Source: Owenia fusiformis (taxonomy: Eukaryota; Annelida; Polychaeta; Sabellida; Oweniidae). Taken from it: a DNA stretch of 64,000 nucleotides. Shown piece by piece: positions 1-11,802 of this stretch. A program made the position numbers and the translations under genes. Every line of letters begins with the position of its first letter. Within the stretch, counting starts at the first letter, position 1. The notes under the pieces are model-generated. The model did no database searches, was not told where the DNA came from, and was given only the letters and a program-made list of their open reading frames with translations. The stretch is from positions 10,498,432 through 10,562,431 of the forward strand of contig CAIIXF020000012.1 in assembly GCA_903813345.2 (NCBI GenBank). The letters are read 5' to 3'.

Positions 1-111
1 CGTCGAAGCAATGATGGATCTTCCGTTAATACTAAATAAACATACGTTACATATTTTCGAATTGAAGGACAGGAGTTGGACTCAACTTAAAACATACGCA
101 TGTGTCCTTAG

Positions 112-2518
112 GTGGCAGAATCACGGGCAAAAGTCAGTGCGAAGATGTGACGTTTGATGGTAATAGTTTCACGTCTTCTTTACCCGTCACAAACCCCGCA
201 GATCCTTCGAGATCCTCTGGAGGTTCAAGTTCAGGTTCCGCGGCATTGGTAAGAAAAAACACGTCTTTGTAATACATGAATTTAACTGTAAAAACTTAAA
301 CTTCGGTAATGTAACGGAATCCCTTTGGAAAAGGTAACTCATTAATTGGCTCAACGTACTCAACGCGTTCCCTTCGGACGCCCATGATTAATGAAACAAA
401 AAAATGGAAATGCAATATTTTTCAGCTTGCCAATGGAGAAGTAGATTTAGCATTAGGTGGTGACTCGGGAGGGTCAATTAGAATACCAGCAAGCTGGTGT
501 GGAATTGTCGGCCTCAAACCTACATATGGACTTGTACCATACAGTGGTTCATGTTACTTGGATTGTACACTTGATCACCTTGGACCAATGGCTCGAACAG
601 TGGACGACTGTGCTTTGTTACTCGAGATCTTGGCTGGGTATGATGGTTTTGATTCAAGGTCATTAACAGGTCGAGCAGTTCCAGAATATTCCAAATTGGT
701 AAGTCCACATAGTAATTTGAAACTAAAAAGCGGCGAATAGGGATCCAAAATGCGAACCTTAACACAATTTGTACCACATTGATAACGTTAATATCCCAAC
801 TGATTTCCATTCGTACAGTTGGAGCTCGGAATAGCTGGTATGAAGGTTGGGTTTCTTAAAGAAGGGTTTGACGGTTGCGAGGATGACGTAGTAGATGTTG
901 TCAAGGCAACAGCTGATGTACTCCGTAACGCTGGAGCAACTGTTGAAGATATCTCTCTACCCATGCACAAAGACGGTAGAAACCAACCTGTGTTGAATAA
1001 ATCTAAGTTCTTCTACAGTTTTGAAAACCAGTCTGAATATCGAGTTATGAATCGAATCATTTTCTTAGTTCAGCCGATCCCACATCTGCTTCATTGAGTC
1101 GCCACCAAAAACATCGTTATAGCTGCTTAATAAGCAATATTCGAATTGGTTGTGACGTTATTGGCCCCCACGTGATCTCTCACTGGCCCCCACGTGGCCC
1201 GTTTCGGTCCATTAGATCATGACGTCATAATGCCAAAATGTTTTGTTATTTGTTTACACAACAATCCTATGGTTGCCGTGACGTTGTGATTACTATGGAA
1301 CCAATAAACCAAAGCTATAATTTGTATATGACGTTACTAATCACGTGGGGGCCAATTTGATTTATCAGTTAGTTTTATTTTGTTATCTATGACCGTTAGC
1401 AGTTATCTAACATTTATTTTATAATGGCTATCGCAAGAACTCTACGGTGGGTTTACAACAGAGAAAACTGCATTTTTGTAGCTGCAAGTTGAGAAAAGCT
1501 ATTTCAGTTGTCCTTTAACAATCAACAGACTATAAAAGAAAATGAATAAGATTATATTTCTGTTTTAGCTGTTTGCCTGTTTGCTGCTCTCAGCGAAGGG
1601 ATTTATATTCAGTCGTTTATGGGTAAGAAATTTTGGAATAAAATTAATCAACTTTCACAATACACACATTTACATTAAATCTTTAGATAAAATATTAAAT
1701 ACTACTATCAATTGAACGCCCTTGTTTTAGGAGGCGGTATGGGAAAGGGATTTTACCCTAACTCAATCACTGACCACTACCGTAAAGCAATTAAAACAAG
1801 GCCATTTGACTTACCAATAACTCGGCAGGAAAATGCACTTTGGGGTGAATTCACGAAGCGATTTTACGATGGCAAGTTCTATGGGAAAGCCCAAAATCTT
1901 TGCAAGGCGCTTACGGATGAATATAACAAAGCTTTGAAGAAGGTTGATGTTTTGATAATGCCGACGTGTCAATCCACAGCACGAAAACTACCAGAAGCCT
2001 CATTTGGTTTAACTGGTGAGTAGGACTAAGGTTATTCAACAAATTCAGGGAGAAACCCTATTAAGAGACCTTCAATAAGTACTTAATTTCTATTTCTGGT
2101 TTACCCACTCCCTTTCCACAAATATTATTGATTTTGTTGAGTTAAAAGATGAATATCTGAAGTCTACTGTTTTTGCCTATTTCTTTCTTTCTTTCTTTTT
2201 TTCTTTCTTTCTTTCTTTGCTTCGTTTCTTTCTAAAAACTGAAAAGAAATCTTATCATGTGATCGTGGAGTCTGAAATTGAACTTGTTTTCTAATATCTT
2301 GTTACATTCATACCTCTGATTTTTCAGAATTGCTAAGAGAAGCGAAAGGTGTCTCAAAGAATTCACCTGCCACAAACATCACTGGGCACCCCTCAATCTC
2401 AGTGAACGTCGGGTACTCAGAGGGGCTACCAGTTGGTGCCATGATAACAGGACGTCACCACGAAGACGCCGCCGTTCTGCGAGTCGCCAAGTCCCTTGAG
2501 AGTGGACTAAAAGTTTAA
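112..2518 (+). CDS. Amidase-signature hydrolase, copy A (3' six exons; 5' part lies outside the window)
   Basis: Exons at 112-248, 426-698, 819-975, 1569-1622, 1731-2015 and 2328-2518 (TAA) have GT-AG borders and consistent phases. They correspond to exons 4-9 of the complete copies downstream, so the catalytic-Lys exon lies off the left edge. Exon 4 carries [10 protein letters not shown] (first Ser = cis-Ser). Exon 5 carries [12 protein letters not shown], whose last Ser is the acylated nucleophile, followed by [11 protein letters not shown]. The last exon has TGHPSISV and [15 protein letters not shown], typical of bacterial enantioselective amidases. The family hydrolyses amide bonds (R-CO-NH2 to acid plus ammonia); the real substrate is unknown. 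Oddities: exon 8 ends in a divergent [14 protein letters not shown] stretch and exon 9 starts with a divergent [13 protein letters not shown] stretch. Intron 6 carries a palindromic MITE and intron 8 a TTTC microsatellite. No break is seen in the part present. Confidence 0.9.
1160..1356. mobile_element. Short palindrome-ended MITE in intron 6 of copy A
   Basis: A perfect 17-bp inverted repeat, ATTGGCCCCCACGTGAT at 1160-1176 and its complement at 1340-1356, bounds about 200 bp. A second partial copy of the motif, GGCCCCCACGTGG, lies inside at about 1184. TGACGTTA also lies beside both arms. There is no coding capacity. Non-autonomous transposon is an inference from the structure; no clear target duplication was seen. 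Confidence 0.5.
2180..2233. repeat. TTTC microsatellite in intron 8 of copy A
   Basis: Repeated TTTC units, interrupted by short T runs, lie in the pyrimidine-rich part of the intron about 95 bases before the acceptor of the last exon. Confidence 0.8.
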
Positions 2519-4578
2519 TTATATTGATGGGGAAACAATTTGTTATATATTTGCCAATGTCACACTTAATTATCGAAATCGTTGTTCCCTCTTCAAAAGA
2601 GAAGACGCGAAAATCTTTCCTTATAAGGGCAAAATATTTCCCATGATGCAGTTCGCGGAGGAACAAATTTATACTTCCTTATTTTCCCTCATAGGTTTAA
2701 CATGGGGATTTTCACACCTATTTTTCAAACGATATATTCGTTCATATTCCCGTACGAGAGTACAGAAAAAATTATTAGAAACGATTGATCTCTCATTAAT
2801 CTTAATATAACAGCTATTTTTTTCATTGTATTAATTCATAGCGTGGTGAAAACGATGATTGAAAAGTGAGAAAATATTCCGAAAGAGAAGGTCACGTGAT
2901 CAGTAGACTAGTCGCCATATTGGAAAAAACAATTCCATTCGACTTTCAATACTTTCATGCCAATCTTACCGCACTACAAACTGCGACATCGATGCAACAA
3001 CTGAATAAAAGTATTCATCTTCAAATTACATTATAGAGTTACGTTGAAAACCCACAAACAACTGAGCAGTAGACCAAAGAAGACGCGTCGCTATTATCTA
3101 GGTCAATCTGTTCAGTAGTCCGAAAGCAAATGTATAGTACTCGTTTGCGAATTTTGTTGTTCATTGTACAATCTTTTATTGATTAAACTCGGTATACTGA
3201 CCATTAAAGCAATGACAAAGAAGAATACTTACGATGGTGTCATTGTTTTATTTAGCGTGCGGGTGTAAAAACAAAATTGAGTAATTAGTTTGATTTAGAA
3301 CTTTCGTGTCACGCATATAGCTACGCGAAATGCATAGTGGGAAAATATTGACCAATCAAATTTTGTCCTTTTTGAGTGCTTTTTCAGTGCATATTTGCGA
3401 ACGTTCTGATTCAAAGAGCGAACTGCGAAAAGGAGAATTGAACAGACGTTTGGATTTGCTCTTTTGACCAAAATCCATGGATTCATAACCTCTGTTTGAA
3501 TGTTATTTAGTATAATAGTGTAATATAGTATTTTGTATTGTGTAAATTCCTGTGTTATATTTTTAATATTTACTATGCCGCTAATGTTATTAAGTTAACA
3601 AAGGCATACTTTTTTATTATTATCAATATCAAGGAAATTTAAATAAATTGAAAAAAATGAAAGGATGAACGATTTATGTAAGCGACGCATTCGGTGATGC
3701 ATTCAGTAATGTATATTTTACGTTACCGTCCATAGAATTCGATAGAAGTCATACGTAGTCGTCTAACTACACTGCGTTTGAAACCTTATTATGCACGATA
3801 CACACCACATTCCTGTTCTGGATTTGTCATTTTATGCCTTGTTTATACACAGTTTACTTACAGTTAATATTTTGAGTGGCTCTGAGGCACATGTACTGAG
3901 AAAACTCGAGAATTGACCAGAAAGTATGAACTTGGATATCTCAGTCGGTAGGTTTACAGCTTATATTCTGTTTCTTGTAGACCACCTGGCAGATTTGACC
4001 CAGTCTTTATAATCATCCATATATACAAGGGCCGATCAAAAAGTTTCTTACCGTTGGCTCTAGATTTTATAATTAGAGAAGTTGGATCCTCTAACTTTTA
4101 CATAAGACAGGGTAGTAAGTTTGCTTGAGACTGTCCGAGTTTCATTTAAATTGGATTATTGGTAGTGACACAGAGTCAATACATATTTTCAATGATTGAA
4201 TTACATGTAGGTGGAGCAGCGTTTTTTATAAAAAATTGTGCTAAGCTGCAGTTTTGGAAATTTCTAACACTGAGTAGTGTCATCTGTCAACAGACTGAAT
4301 GGAACTAGTTTAACAGGAAATCGTATCTGTGAATATTGCCTACAGGCGAGAAAGAGGACATGCTGCCTTTCCCATCCGCCATTTTTTGTTATCGTTACCG
4401 CAAAAGTTTGCAAATCGCCTTGACGTAACCGTCATGCTATAACACCGTGATTAATTAAGTGATCAAAATATTGCTAATATAAATTATAAAAATACTGAAA
4501 ACAAATTTTCGTTATATCTTCTAACTGATTGAACATATTTCATGGTGATATTATGAAAATCTGTTCACAAAATATATT
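2519..4578. other. Intergenic spacer after copy A, no gene seen
   Basis: AT-rich sequence without a supported coding region. At about 4028-4056 lies GGCCGATCAAAAAGTTTC, which resembles the terminal repeat of a mariner-type transposon, but no matching opposite end or transposase was found. Short ORFs here are random-looking and unconserved. Confidence 0.5.
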
Positions 4579-4730
4579 TTTTGCTTTGCCCCCCTGCTAC
4601 CCCTTGGGGGTGGGGGTAAAACATAATTTTATGGGACAAAAAGTGACCCATGAATTTGCTCGGGCAGATTTTTTCATTTAAAACAACCAATATATTCATA
4701 AAATCACAAGATTTGAACAAAAAATAAGAG
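4579..4730 (+). repeat. Dispersed repeat, unit 1 of a direct pair
   Basis: Shares about 150 bp with 5093-5270, including CCCCCTGCTACCCC, GGTGGGGG, AAAACATAATTTT and GGGACAAAAAGTGAC in the same order. The two copies lie about 520 bp apart in the same orientation, so this is either a local duplication or two copies of one interspersed repeat. Confidence 0.7.
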
Positions 4731-5092
4731 AAGTGCTTAAACTAAGGACAATATACTTAATCCCCTCCCCCGCTCTTGCTTCTTAGCTTACCGGTTAAAT
4801 AACTTTTTTCTCCAATACTAATGATTCCTATAATTTGAAAGTAGGACGCATTGAAGCATACTAGAGCGCTCTTCCTGATTTTTTCCATCAATAAATATTG
4901 AAATATCTTATAATTATGACAAAATATCTTCAAACTCCATGTTACCAACATTGTTAATCACTGAACATTAAATCATTAGATTATTGATTTTACTTAGTAA
5001 TATGGACAAAAGACATCGAAAACTGCTTTCTAATATATTTACTTCTTGAATCATTTTATATAATGTTGTATGGAGAGCTTTTCTTGGAATAA

Positions 5093-5270
5093 TTTTTTGT
5101 CGTTTTGACCCCCTGCTACCCCCTGGAGGTGGGGGCAAAACATAATTTTCAGGGACAAAAAGTGACTGACAAACTTGCTTGGTTGGATTTTTTAATTTCA
5201 AACAATCAATATATTCATCTAATCATAATGGCTAAATTTCTTCATCGTTTCGAACAAAAAACGAAGAGCC
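5093..5270 (+). repeat. Dispersed repeat, unit 2 of a direct pair
   Basis: Diverged direct copy of 4579-4730, with the same G-rich/C-rich hairpin-forming core (CCCCCTGGAGGTGGGGG) followed by an AT-rich tail that ends in AACAAAAAA. Confidence 0.7.
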
Positions 5271-5284
5271 TAGCTACAGGCCTC

Positions 5285-5458
5285 CTAGACTTCCAACAAC
5301 GCGAACATCAGTTCTGATACCGCGAACTACGTTCCTTGCACTCGAACCACGAATCTTATATCGCGAACGTGAAATCTTATGTCGCGCACCACCATTTCCT
5401 TGTTTCCGAACATATTTCTTGTACCTCGCACAGAGATCCGTTACCGCGAACAATGTAT
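5285..5458. repeat. Degenerate 21-bp tandem repeat with CGCGAAC cores
   Basis: About eight units with roughly 21-bp spacing, each with a CGCGAAC/TCGAAC/CCGAAC core followed by a CTTATA/CTTGTA-like tail. The stretch is much richer in CpG than its surroundings. Because 21 is a multiple of three, the minus strand stays open and reads as an Arg-rich seven-residue periodic peptide, but there is no evidence that it is translated. Confidence 0.6.
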
Positions 5459-5460
5459 AT

Positions 5461-6405
5461 ACCATGCAACGGAGTGAAACAAGGAAACGAAATTCAGTTT
5501 CTCCTCCGCTTTCGCCGGACTTTCGTTCCTATGAAAAGCATGCACTTGCATGTTAGATGACCCATTCGTCACTGTATTTTGAAACGTAATCTTAAGATTT
5601 ACATCCATGCCCCGAGTTGGCAGGGCTTTAAATGATGCGTCAAAGGAAAGCACTGCGTCCCACGGTCATTCATTTTTGGGATCAGAGAGTATCTGCGCAC
5701 GGTGTGGTGTAATAGATGTCATTTGTAAATGCGATATTTTCTTCCTTTTTATGACCGCCATTTTTTCAGACAAGTTTCTAAAATTTTAAAGATTGTATCA
5801 TTTATAGCAATATATTGGGCACATTTCTGAAAAATTCAAAAGACTCTGTTCATTGACCTTTCCTATGCTCCTACTTAAAGCTATTTACAGTGACCTTTTC
5901 AGAGGACTGAAAAGTTATTTCATCATGTCTAGGGTCATTCTGACCATGGTCAGTGTGATCCTGGTCACACTGCATCATGCGACCTTTAACTACAAGGTTT
6001 ACTTTTATACAGTACACCTACATTGTAGTAATCAGTTATGGCTGTATTCTGTGTAGATGCACTGGCCCGCCCCTCCCTCTGAGATGGGCCCAGAAAAAGG
6101 GTCCGACATTTTAGCGCTCCACATGTCTTGGGTCAGATATCGTCCTGGTTGCTGAAGTCAGGAATGTTTTGGGAACATGGGGCAAAACGGCCCTCATAAT
6201 AGTTTGATCCGTGCAGAGGTTTTTCTAATCTGTCAATCATCGCGAACTTTCATGTTCCATCTTATGAAGGGATTATATTTCACATTTTCTGTGATTTTTC
6301 AGAGTGTTCGAAAATAATGTTGAGAGTAGGGCAAAATGGCCCATGGGTGGGGCAGAACAGCCCACAATGAAAGCTTCGGTTTTAAAACCAAGATTAATTA
6401 ACTAC
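5461..6405. other. Spacer without recognisable gene
   Basis: Mixed AT-rich sequence. Near 6140-6360 there are several GGGCAAAA(C/T)GGCCC-like words, repeated again near 9305 and 9345. No coding region is supported. Confidence 0.4.
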
Positions 6406-6780
6406 TAGTCCAGCGGAATAATGGCATATTGAAACTTTTGGTTGCCTTCTAGGATGTATGCTGTATCTTTGTATTTTCTTTATCTATAAGTTAATTACTA
6501 TCAAAATCAGAACTGTGCCGGACTGGCACTGGTGGGCAAAATTTTTTACAGCATTATATAGGTGGCGCCCCTAGTAAAATGCCCATTTCACAAAAAAATT
6601 TTTTTAAAGGGTAGAGTTGAAAACTTTAACCAATTCAAATGAACTGTATTTAGTCTAAACAACATGTCAACTTTGTTTCATTACAGAGAATCACAAATTT
6701 AATGAGATATGCTTGATTTGTTACCCTAGCGCCACCTATTTTTAAGGGGTCACTATGTTTAATAAGCATATTTTGCAAAC
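6406..6780 (+). repeat. Left terminal inverted repeat of the 5.2-kb transposon
   Basis: Matches the reverse complement of 11220-11583. The first about 180 bp align closely; the inner half is patchy, with GCGCCACCT and GGGGTCACTATGTTT as anchors. Confidence 0.65.
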
Positions 6781-7082
6781 TAAACAAAATTGTGATCTGA
6801 AATTATTCATGACTTTAAATTAGCCCATGCTAGAGATAATGTGAAAATATGAGACTTGTATTCTATTTATTTGAAGAGAAAAAAAAAATATTAATATAGA
6901 CTTCCTTGTATTCAGCAATATTAATATGTATGAAAAATATCACTGTTATTACTGTGAAACGTTGAAAAATATAATATCAGCAGATTCTGTGAGTCTATCT
7001 ATCAAACTAAGCTATTTATGTAAGATACATAGGTTATTTGAATTAAAATATTTCAGAAAATTATAATGTATACCCTTTTATA

Positions 7083-7102
7083 GGGGGAGGGGGGGGGGGG
7101 GG
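7083..7102. other. Poly-G run
   Basis: A nearly pure G tract of about 20 bases inside the decayed transposon. Similar tracts occur near 8916 and 35960. They could form G-quadruplexes and may also be length-unstable assembly points. Confidence 0.6.
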
Positions 7103-7311
7103 TTAGATGACAAGTTTAAAATGTGAAAGAAACTCATTGTTGACAGTGTAAGTAGACCATCCCTGTTGTATAAGGGTTAAATCTTAGACCATTTATTGGA
7201 AGTGTTACATCTGTACCAGGGACACCATAATTCGGGGGCAACAATACTAGGTTAGTTAGGACTAGTGGTGCCATCATTAAACCTGAAATAAAACTTGCCT
7301 ACAGCCCACTT

Positions 7312-10300
7312 CTTGATGTTAAGCCAGTGGACCCAAGCACAATGTTAACCATCATGCATCAGGCAAAGGAGTTGTCCCAAACATATAAGCAAGATTACAC
7401 AATTTTGAGAACGCACCAGCAGTTGTACAAAGTAGCCACTGATGTCATTTTCTGGACCCCAACAACCTTTATTATACATTCATCAACAGGCTCGGGGGCA
7501 TGTACATGCTCATGAGTTTTGTTGGTTGTGTCGGCATCCTAATATCAGATAGTTGAAAAGTAGAGATAACCAATTTGCTGGGGAAACCAAGATTAACAGG
7601 CAAGAATTACCCTAACAATGTTCAAGCATTGAGACTCCTTGTTGAAGAACTTTCGAGGCATGTAATTCATCAGGTAAATAGCTACCAGGAACTCATAGAT
7701 GTTCTTAACTCTAAATTGTCAGGAAGAAAAACTACAAATGCCAGTATTTATCACGGTGCAACTTGTTAGGGCTGAAAGGGAGGGCAACTGGCTGCTCAAT
7801 TTGGTTGATGTTGACCCATCTATGCTTCCCATATGATATTTCTTTACTGCATGACAATATAACTAGTAAGGACTGTTCTGTCTACGAGACATGGAGAGAC
7901 TTCCACAGAATGTTGTTGAAAAATGTTGTTTCTCCAAGGACAGCATACCACCCATCATCCCATTTAGAATGGAATCTGGTTAAATATGATGATAGAGACC
8001 ACTTATTAGTACCAACAAAATGTTCTGCAAAGCAAGCCCAATGTCTTGTTTAAGAACCCCTATTCTTACCTTTGAAAATGGATTATAGCAATACTATCCC
8101 ACATGAATCTACTTGTTTAGACTCAATCAACTGTTCTTCTGAGAAAATGAGGATTTTAGCAAGGGTGCATTGACTAAACATGGGGAAAACGCCATTGACC
8201 ATTGACTTAAAGTGGGGATACCATCAGGTATGTCCCCATGTTAAGTCATTGCACCCTTGCTGAAATCCTCAATTTCTCAGAAGAACTCAATAGTCAATAA
8301 TCTCAACAAGTAGATTCCTGTTCGGTAATATTGCTGGAATTCATTTTCAAAAGTTAGAATAGGGGTTCTTAAACGGGACATCAATAACAATAGCTATCAT
8401 TAAGCTTTCAATGGCAGTTTGCAGTCATTGAATGATGACATGTTTAAGGACAGAGTGAAACATTGCCTTAACTGCATTGACTTTGGTCGTCATTAATTTG
8501 AAGGACTATGAATTAAAATGTAGTCTTACATGTAAATTTGATATATTTGGAGGTATGTCAACATGTAGAAAAACTCAACAAACTATCTTCAAACGCGACT
8601 TAAAACAGGGTGCCCTCCCCATCTACCCAAAACAATTGTCACCATAGCAACAGCAATAACTATGGAATTGATGCTAACCCATTGTCCTTGGTCTTGTTTA
8701 ATAGGTTAATATTTTCTACATCATCTGTGAAAATTTCAATGAATAAAGTATGAAGAAAAAAGAGCAGTTGCTTACTTGCTTTCTGATCGGGCCTCGTACT
8801 CTAGAGTTTGAGCCTGGTAATAAACCGGCAACTTGATACAGGGGCATCAGAAGGATTTCGCAAGGCAGGAGGTTGACTTTTGGAAATGGATGAATCGTGT
8901 GTGAAGCTTGGATTGGGGGGGGGGGGCATGCCCTCAGAAAATGTTCAGATTTAGATCCTCTCTGATGCATTATGAACATCTCAGCACAACATTCCCAATA
9001 ATACATGTCCACTGCCATTTTTTGCCCGAAAACATTTTTGGTCACTCAAATGAATCATGTCAATTTGTTGTCAAGATATTAAGGTACGTTATGATCCATT
9101 TTTTTAAAAAAATGGTTCATGAGAAATTAAGATAATTAAGTAAACTTACCAAATTCTTCACCTTGATGTTGTTCCATATTGGTGTGGGTGACAAAAGACA
9201 GACTGACACTACTGTGTAGCTATTGATGTGAGCTAGAGTGCCATGCCATCTTTAATCATCAATTTTAATTAATTACAGAGAAATATGCATGTAGGTTAGT
9301 AGGTCGGGCCATTTTACAACTGACCTTTATAGCGGTGGAAAATGGCCCATGCCATAGACTGTAATACTAACAAGAGAAAATTGTATTTAAAGAAAACTAG
9401 CTTGACTTTGACTAAAATTCTTTGAATTTTACTAAAATATACATTTTGCTCTTATTCTCCAAAGTATTTACATACTATATGGGTTCTTTAGAAACAATGG
9501 TACAGAATAACATATGTAAATATAGTAATGATAAATGAGATCTTCTATGCTTGATATACACTAAATAATGGCATAGTATCATTTGACTTTAATTAGCTTT
9601 CAAGAGCTTTCAAATTCTAGCCTCAAAAAATCAGGCAAAGGGAGGAGATGGTCATCCCCAGCGCCCTCCCCCTTCCAAAGCCAATGTTGATATAAAAACT
9701 ATCAAGTCATTTGAGCTGGGCCAATGGCACCCATCCCCACCTCTATGTTTGATGAATCTGGTAACCTGAAAACATCAACAAACAAGTATGTGATGAACAG
9801 CAAAACTGGAAGTGAAAATATCAATATAGTATGTGACAACACTAGTGTCTTAATCCTATTGCTTCACTACTATGAAAAACACCATCTAATTGCTTATGTT
9901 ACTATGGAGTCTGTGTCAACTTCCAACAAAAATGTCACCTCACAACTTCTTGCTGCCCGCAGCCTGACAGACTGTGACACAACATCGTCTTTACCGCATA
10001 GGCAAGACTAAAGCAGTTAACACCAGACTGGAAATGCTCCTTTAAGCTGGATTGGAGAAGACAACATACCAATATCTGATGTAAAGACACAGGCTACTAA
10101 ATTCACAGCAGCATGTTATGGTATCAATCCAGTCGTCTGATGTTAGATATGCTGTGTGGACCAAGAGAAATGCTGCAAATGCTGCAAAGAGAAATGAAGA
10201 ACTACAATCATTGCAACCTTCAAACAAGGCCTTTGAGGAAACATGCTCATCTACAAGCATCCCTGTGTAAACATGCAGCCCAACCCTTACCTCATAAGTT

Positions 10301-10545
10301 GCAACCACCGGAGTATGGCTGGCAAATGGATATTGTCAACAACATGTTAGTGTCAGTTAAACTTCCACCAAATGTTTTGTGTGCACCAGACTCAGTGCTA
10401 AAGATGATACATTGTACACGTGAGAAGTGTGCCAGCAATGATATCATTTGTGGTATACCATACTCGTAGATTGTTGTCTGTGCTGTAAGACTACTTTGTC
10501 CTGCAGTATATTTTGCCTTTGCAAAGGTGAAGAGTGTTGGATAAA
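7312..10545 (+). pseudogene. Broken transposon gene (uncharacterised repeat-associated family)
   Basis: Pieces in changing frames follow the order of a protein family I recall as widespread in cnidarian and mollusc genomes. They are LYKVATDV (about 7425), then after a frameshift LGGMYMLMSFVGCVG (7488-7532), GKNYPNNVQALRLLVEEL (7600-7653), RAEREGNWLLNLV (7770-7808), VCDNTSVLILLLHYYE (9817-9873), LTDCDTTSS (9964-9990), YAVWTKRNAA, RKHAHLQAS...KHAAQ, and LPPNVLCAPDSVL (10363-10400), with Cys-rich remnants to about 10545. At least five frame changes and several stops rule out function. The Asp/Thr-rich core might be a nuclease-like fold, but this is not established. It lies inside terminal inverted repeats, which fits a transposon-encoded protein. 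Confidence 0.55.
8050..8372. mobile_element. TTAA-flanked foldback MITE inside the transposon gene
   Basis: About 140-bp inverted arms (8051-8193 and 8231-8371) begin TTAAGAACCCCTATTCT and end AGAATAGGGGTTCTTAA, so the element is bounded by TTAA on both sides. TTAA target sites are typical of piggyBac and Kolobok elements. The insertion puts an in-frame TAA directly after a coding piece of the host transposon. It is therefore younger than, or contributed to, the death of that gene. Confidence 0.75.
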
Positions 10546-11219
10546 CATACCAGACTAATAATCACAGTCACCAATGAAACAAATGATGATGATCTTGATG
10601 ATGGAATTGTTCTGCAAGCTGTCCAAGAAGTATGGATAAAGAGACCAAAAATGATACCCTTGTTAACGGAATAAAAGCTGACACTCAATTAGCTACAATA
10701 TCTTTGACAAAGGATGGTAAATTAATTTATTAATGATAGATACAACTTTTTATGAACAGTATTTCAAACCCTTTCATCATCCAGTAACTATCTAGCCTTG
10801 CCTGTATGAAGTTAATTAGTATTCCATGTTAGCATCTACTCAATGGCAGAATGTCCGGTAACATAACCCCCCTCCCCCCTTCAAACATGGTGGCATGACC
10901 ATGGCGGGTTATGTACTAAACAATTAGTGCTCAATCCTTGATTTCTGTTTTCATGTGTTAAAATTAAAACAGTTACTTCATATAATAAAATGTATTTAAA
11001 TTAATGATGGTGTTAAGGATAATTTAGTCAAAATAGACTTTTGAATGTAACCTTTTTACAAATTGCATATCGTTTAATATTAGGATTTACTGTAATAACA
11101 AATAATTTTTTTCTCTTAAAATATTTAAGACAGAAGCTTTTTATTTTTACACCATCCCAAACATGTATCAAGTCATATCTATGAATAATGTGAGACCACA
11201 ATTACGCTTTGTTCAAATT

Positions 11220-11583
11220 TTATGCCTTCAAAACATAGTGACCCCTTGGAATATATGTGATATCAGGGGGGATAAATGACCAGTACTCTGTAAATATGAG
11301 ATTTTAGGTAAGGAAAAAAATAGACATGCTATTAAGGATATATAACAGGTTATACTAGGTGGCTTGAGTTAAAGAATCTGCTCAAGATCATTTAAAAAAA
11401 TTCCTTAATTAAAAGGATATTTCACAGGGGGCGCCACCTATACAAGGCTGTAAAAAATTTTGCCCACCAGTGCCAAACCGGCACAGTTCTGATTTTGAAA
11501 GTCAATAACATATAGATGAAGAAAATACAAAGACATAGCATACATCCTAGAAGGCAACCAGCTCCATCGATTCCGCTGGACTA
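11220..11583 (-). repeat. Right terminal inverted repeat of the 5.2-kb transposon
   Basis: Inverted copy of 6406-6780. It ends at GGACTA (11583), just before unrelated sequence and the LINE endonuclease fragment. Confidence 0.65.
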
Positions 11584-11802
11584 TACAGGACTCGTCAACA
11601 CACATTTATTTCAGACGGTCAACGATTAGACAGATAAACCTTAAGTAAGAGTCAAATTAAGTCAATACATGTTTGAATGTTGACTTATTTATCCAGGGAG
11701 ACAGATAATATTCTTTTACTGTCATGTATAGTCTTTATATTTGCATCCATGTAGAAAATTACTTCAGTCTGGCATTATCCTGGGTTCCCACAAACTACAT
11801 CT

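Larger units (their letters stand above)
6406..11583. mobile_element. Decayed 5.2-kb DNA transposon with long imperfect terminal inverted repeats
   Basis: The left end (TAGTCCAGCGGAAT at 6406) and right end (ATTCCGCTGGACTA, to 11583) are inverted copies. Homology runs inward through TTGCCTTCTAGGATGTATGC, CAGAACTGTGCCGG, ACTGGTGGGCAAAATTTTTT and GGTGGCGCCCC. Weaker matches continue to about 6780 and 11220 (GGGGTCACTATGTTT). The interior carries one broken gene (7312-10545) and a later MITE insertion (8050-8372). The superfamily is not determined; it could be a Kolobok-like or another uncharacterised DNA transposon. Confidence 0.65.

Noticed and set aside
5105-5317. 70-codon ORF and other short ORFs over the 4.6/5.1-kb repeats
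   Set aside because: They lie in dispersed repeat sequence, have no recognisable motif and are not conserved between the two repeat copies.
5274-5465. Arg-rich minus-strand ORF over the 21-bp repeat as a real gene
   Set aside because: The open frame is explained by a repeat unit divisible by three; there is no start context, splice partner or known similarity.
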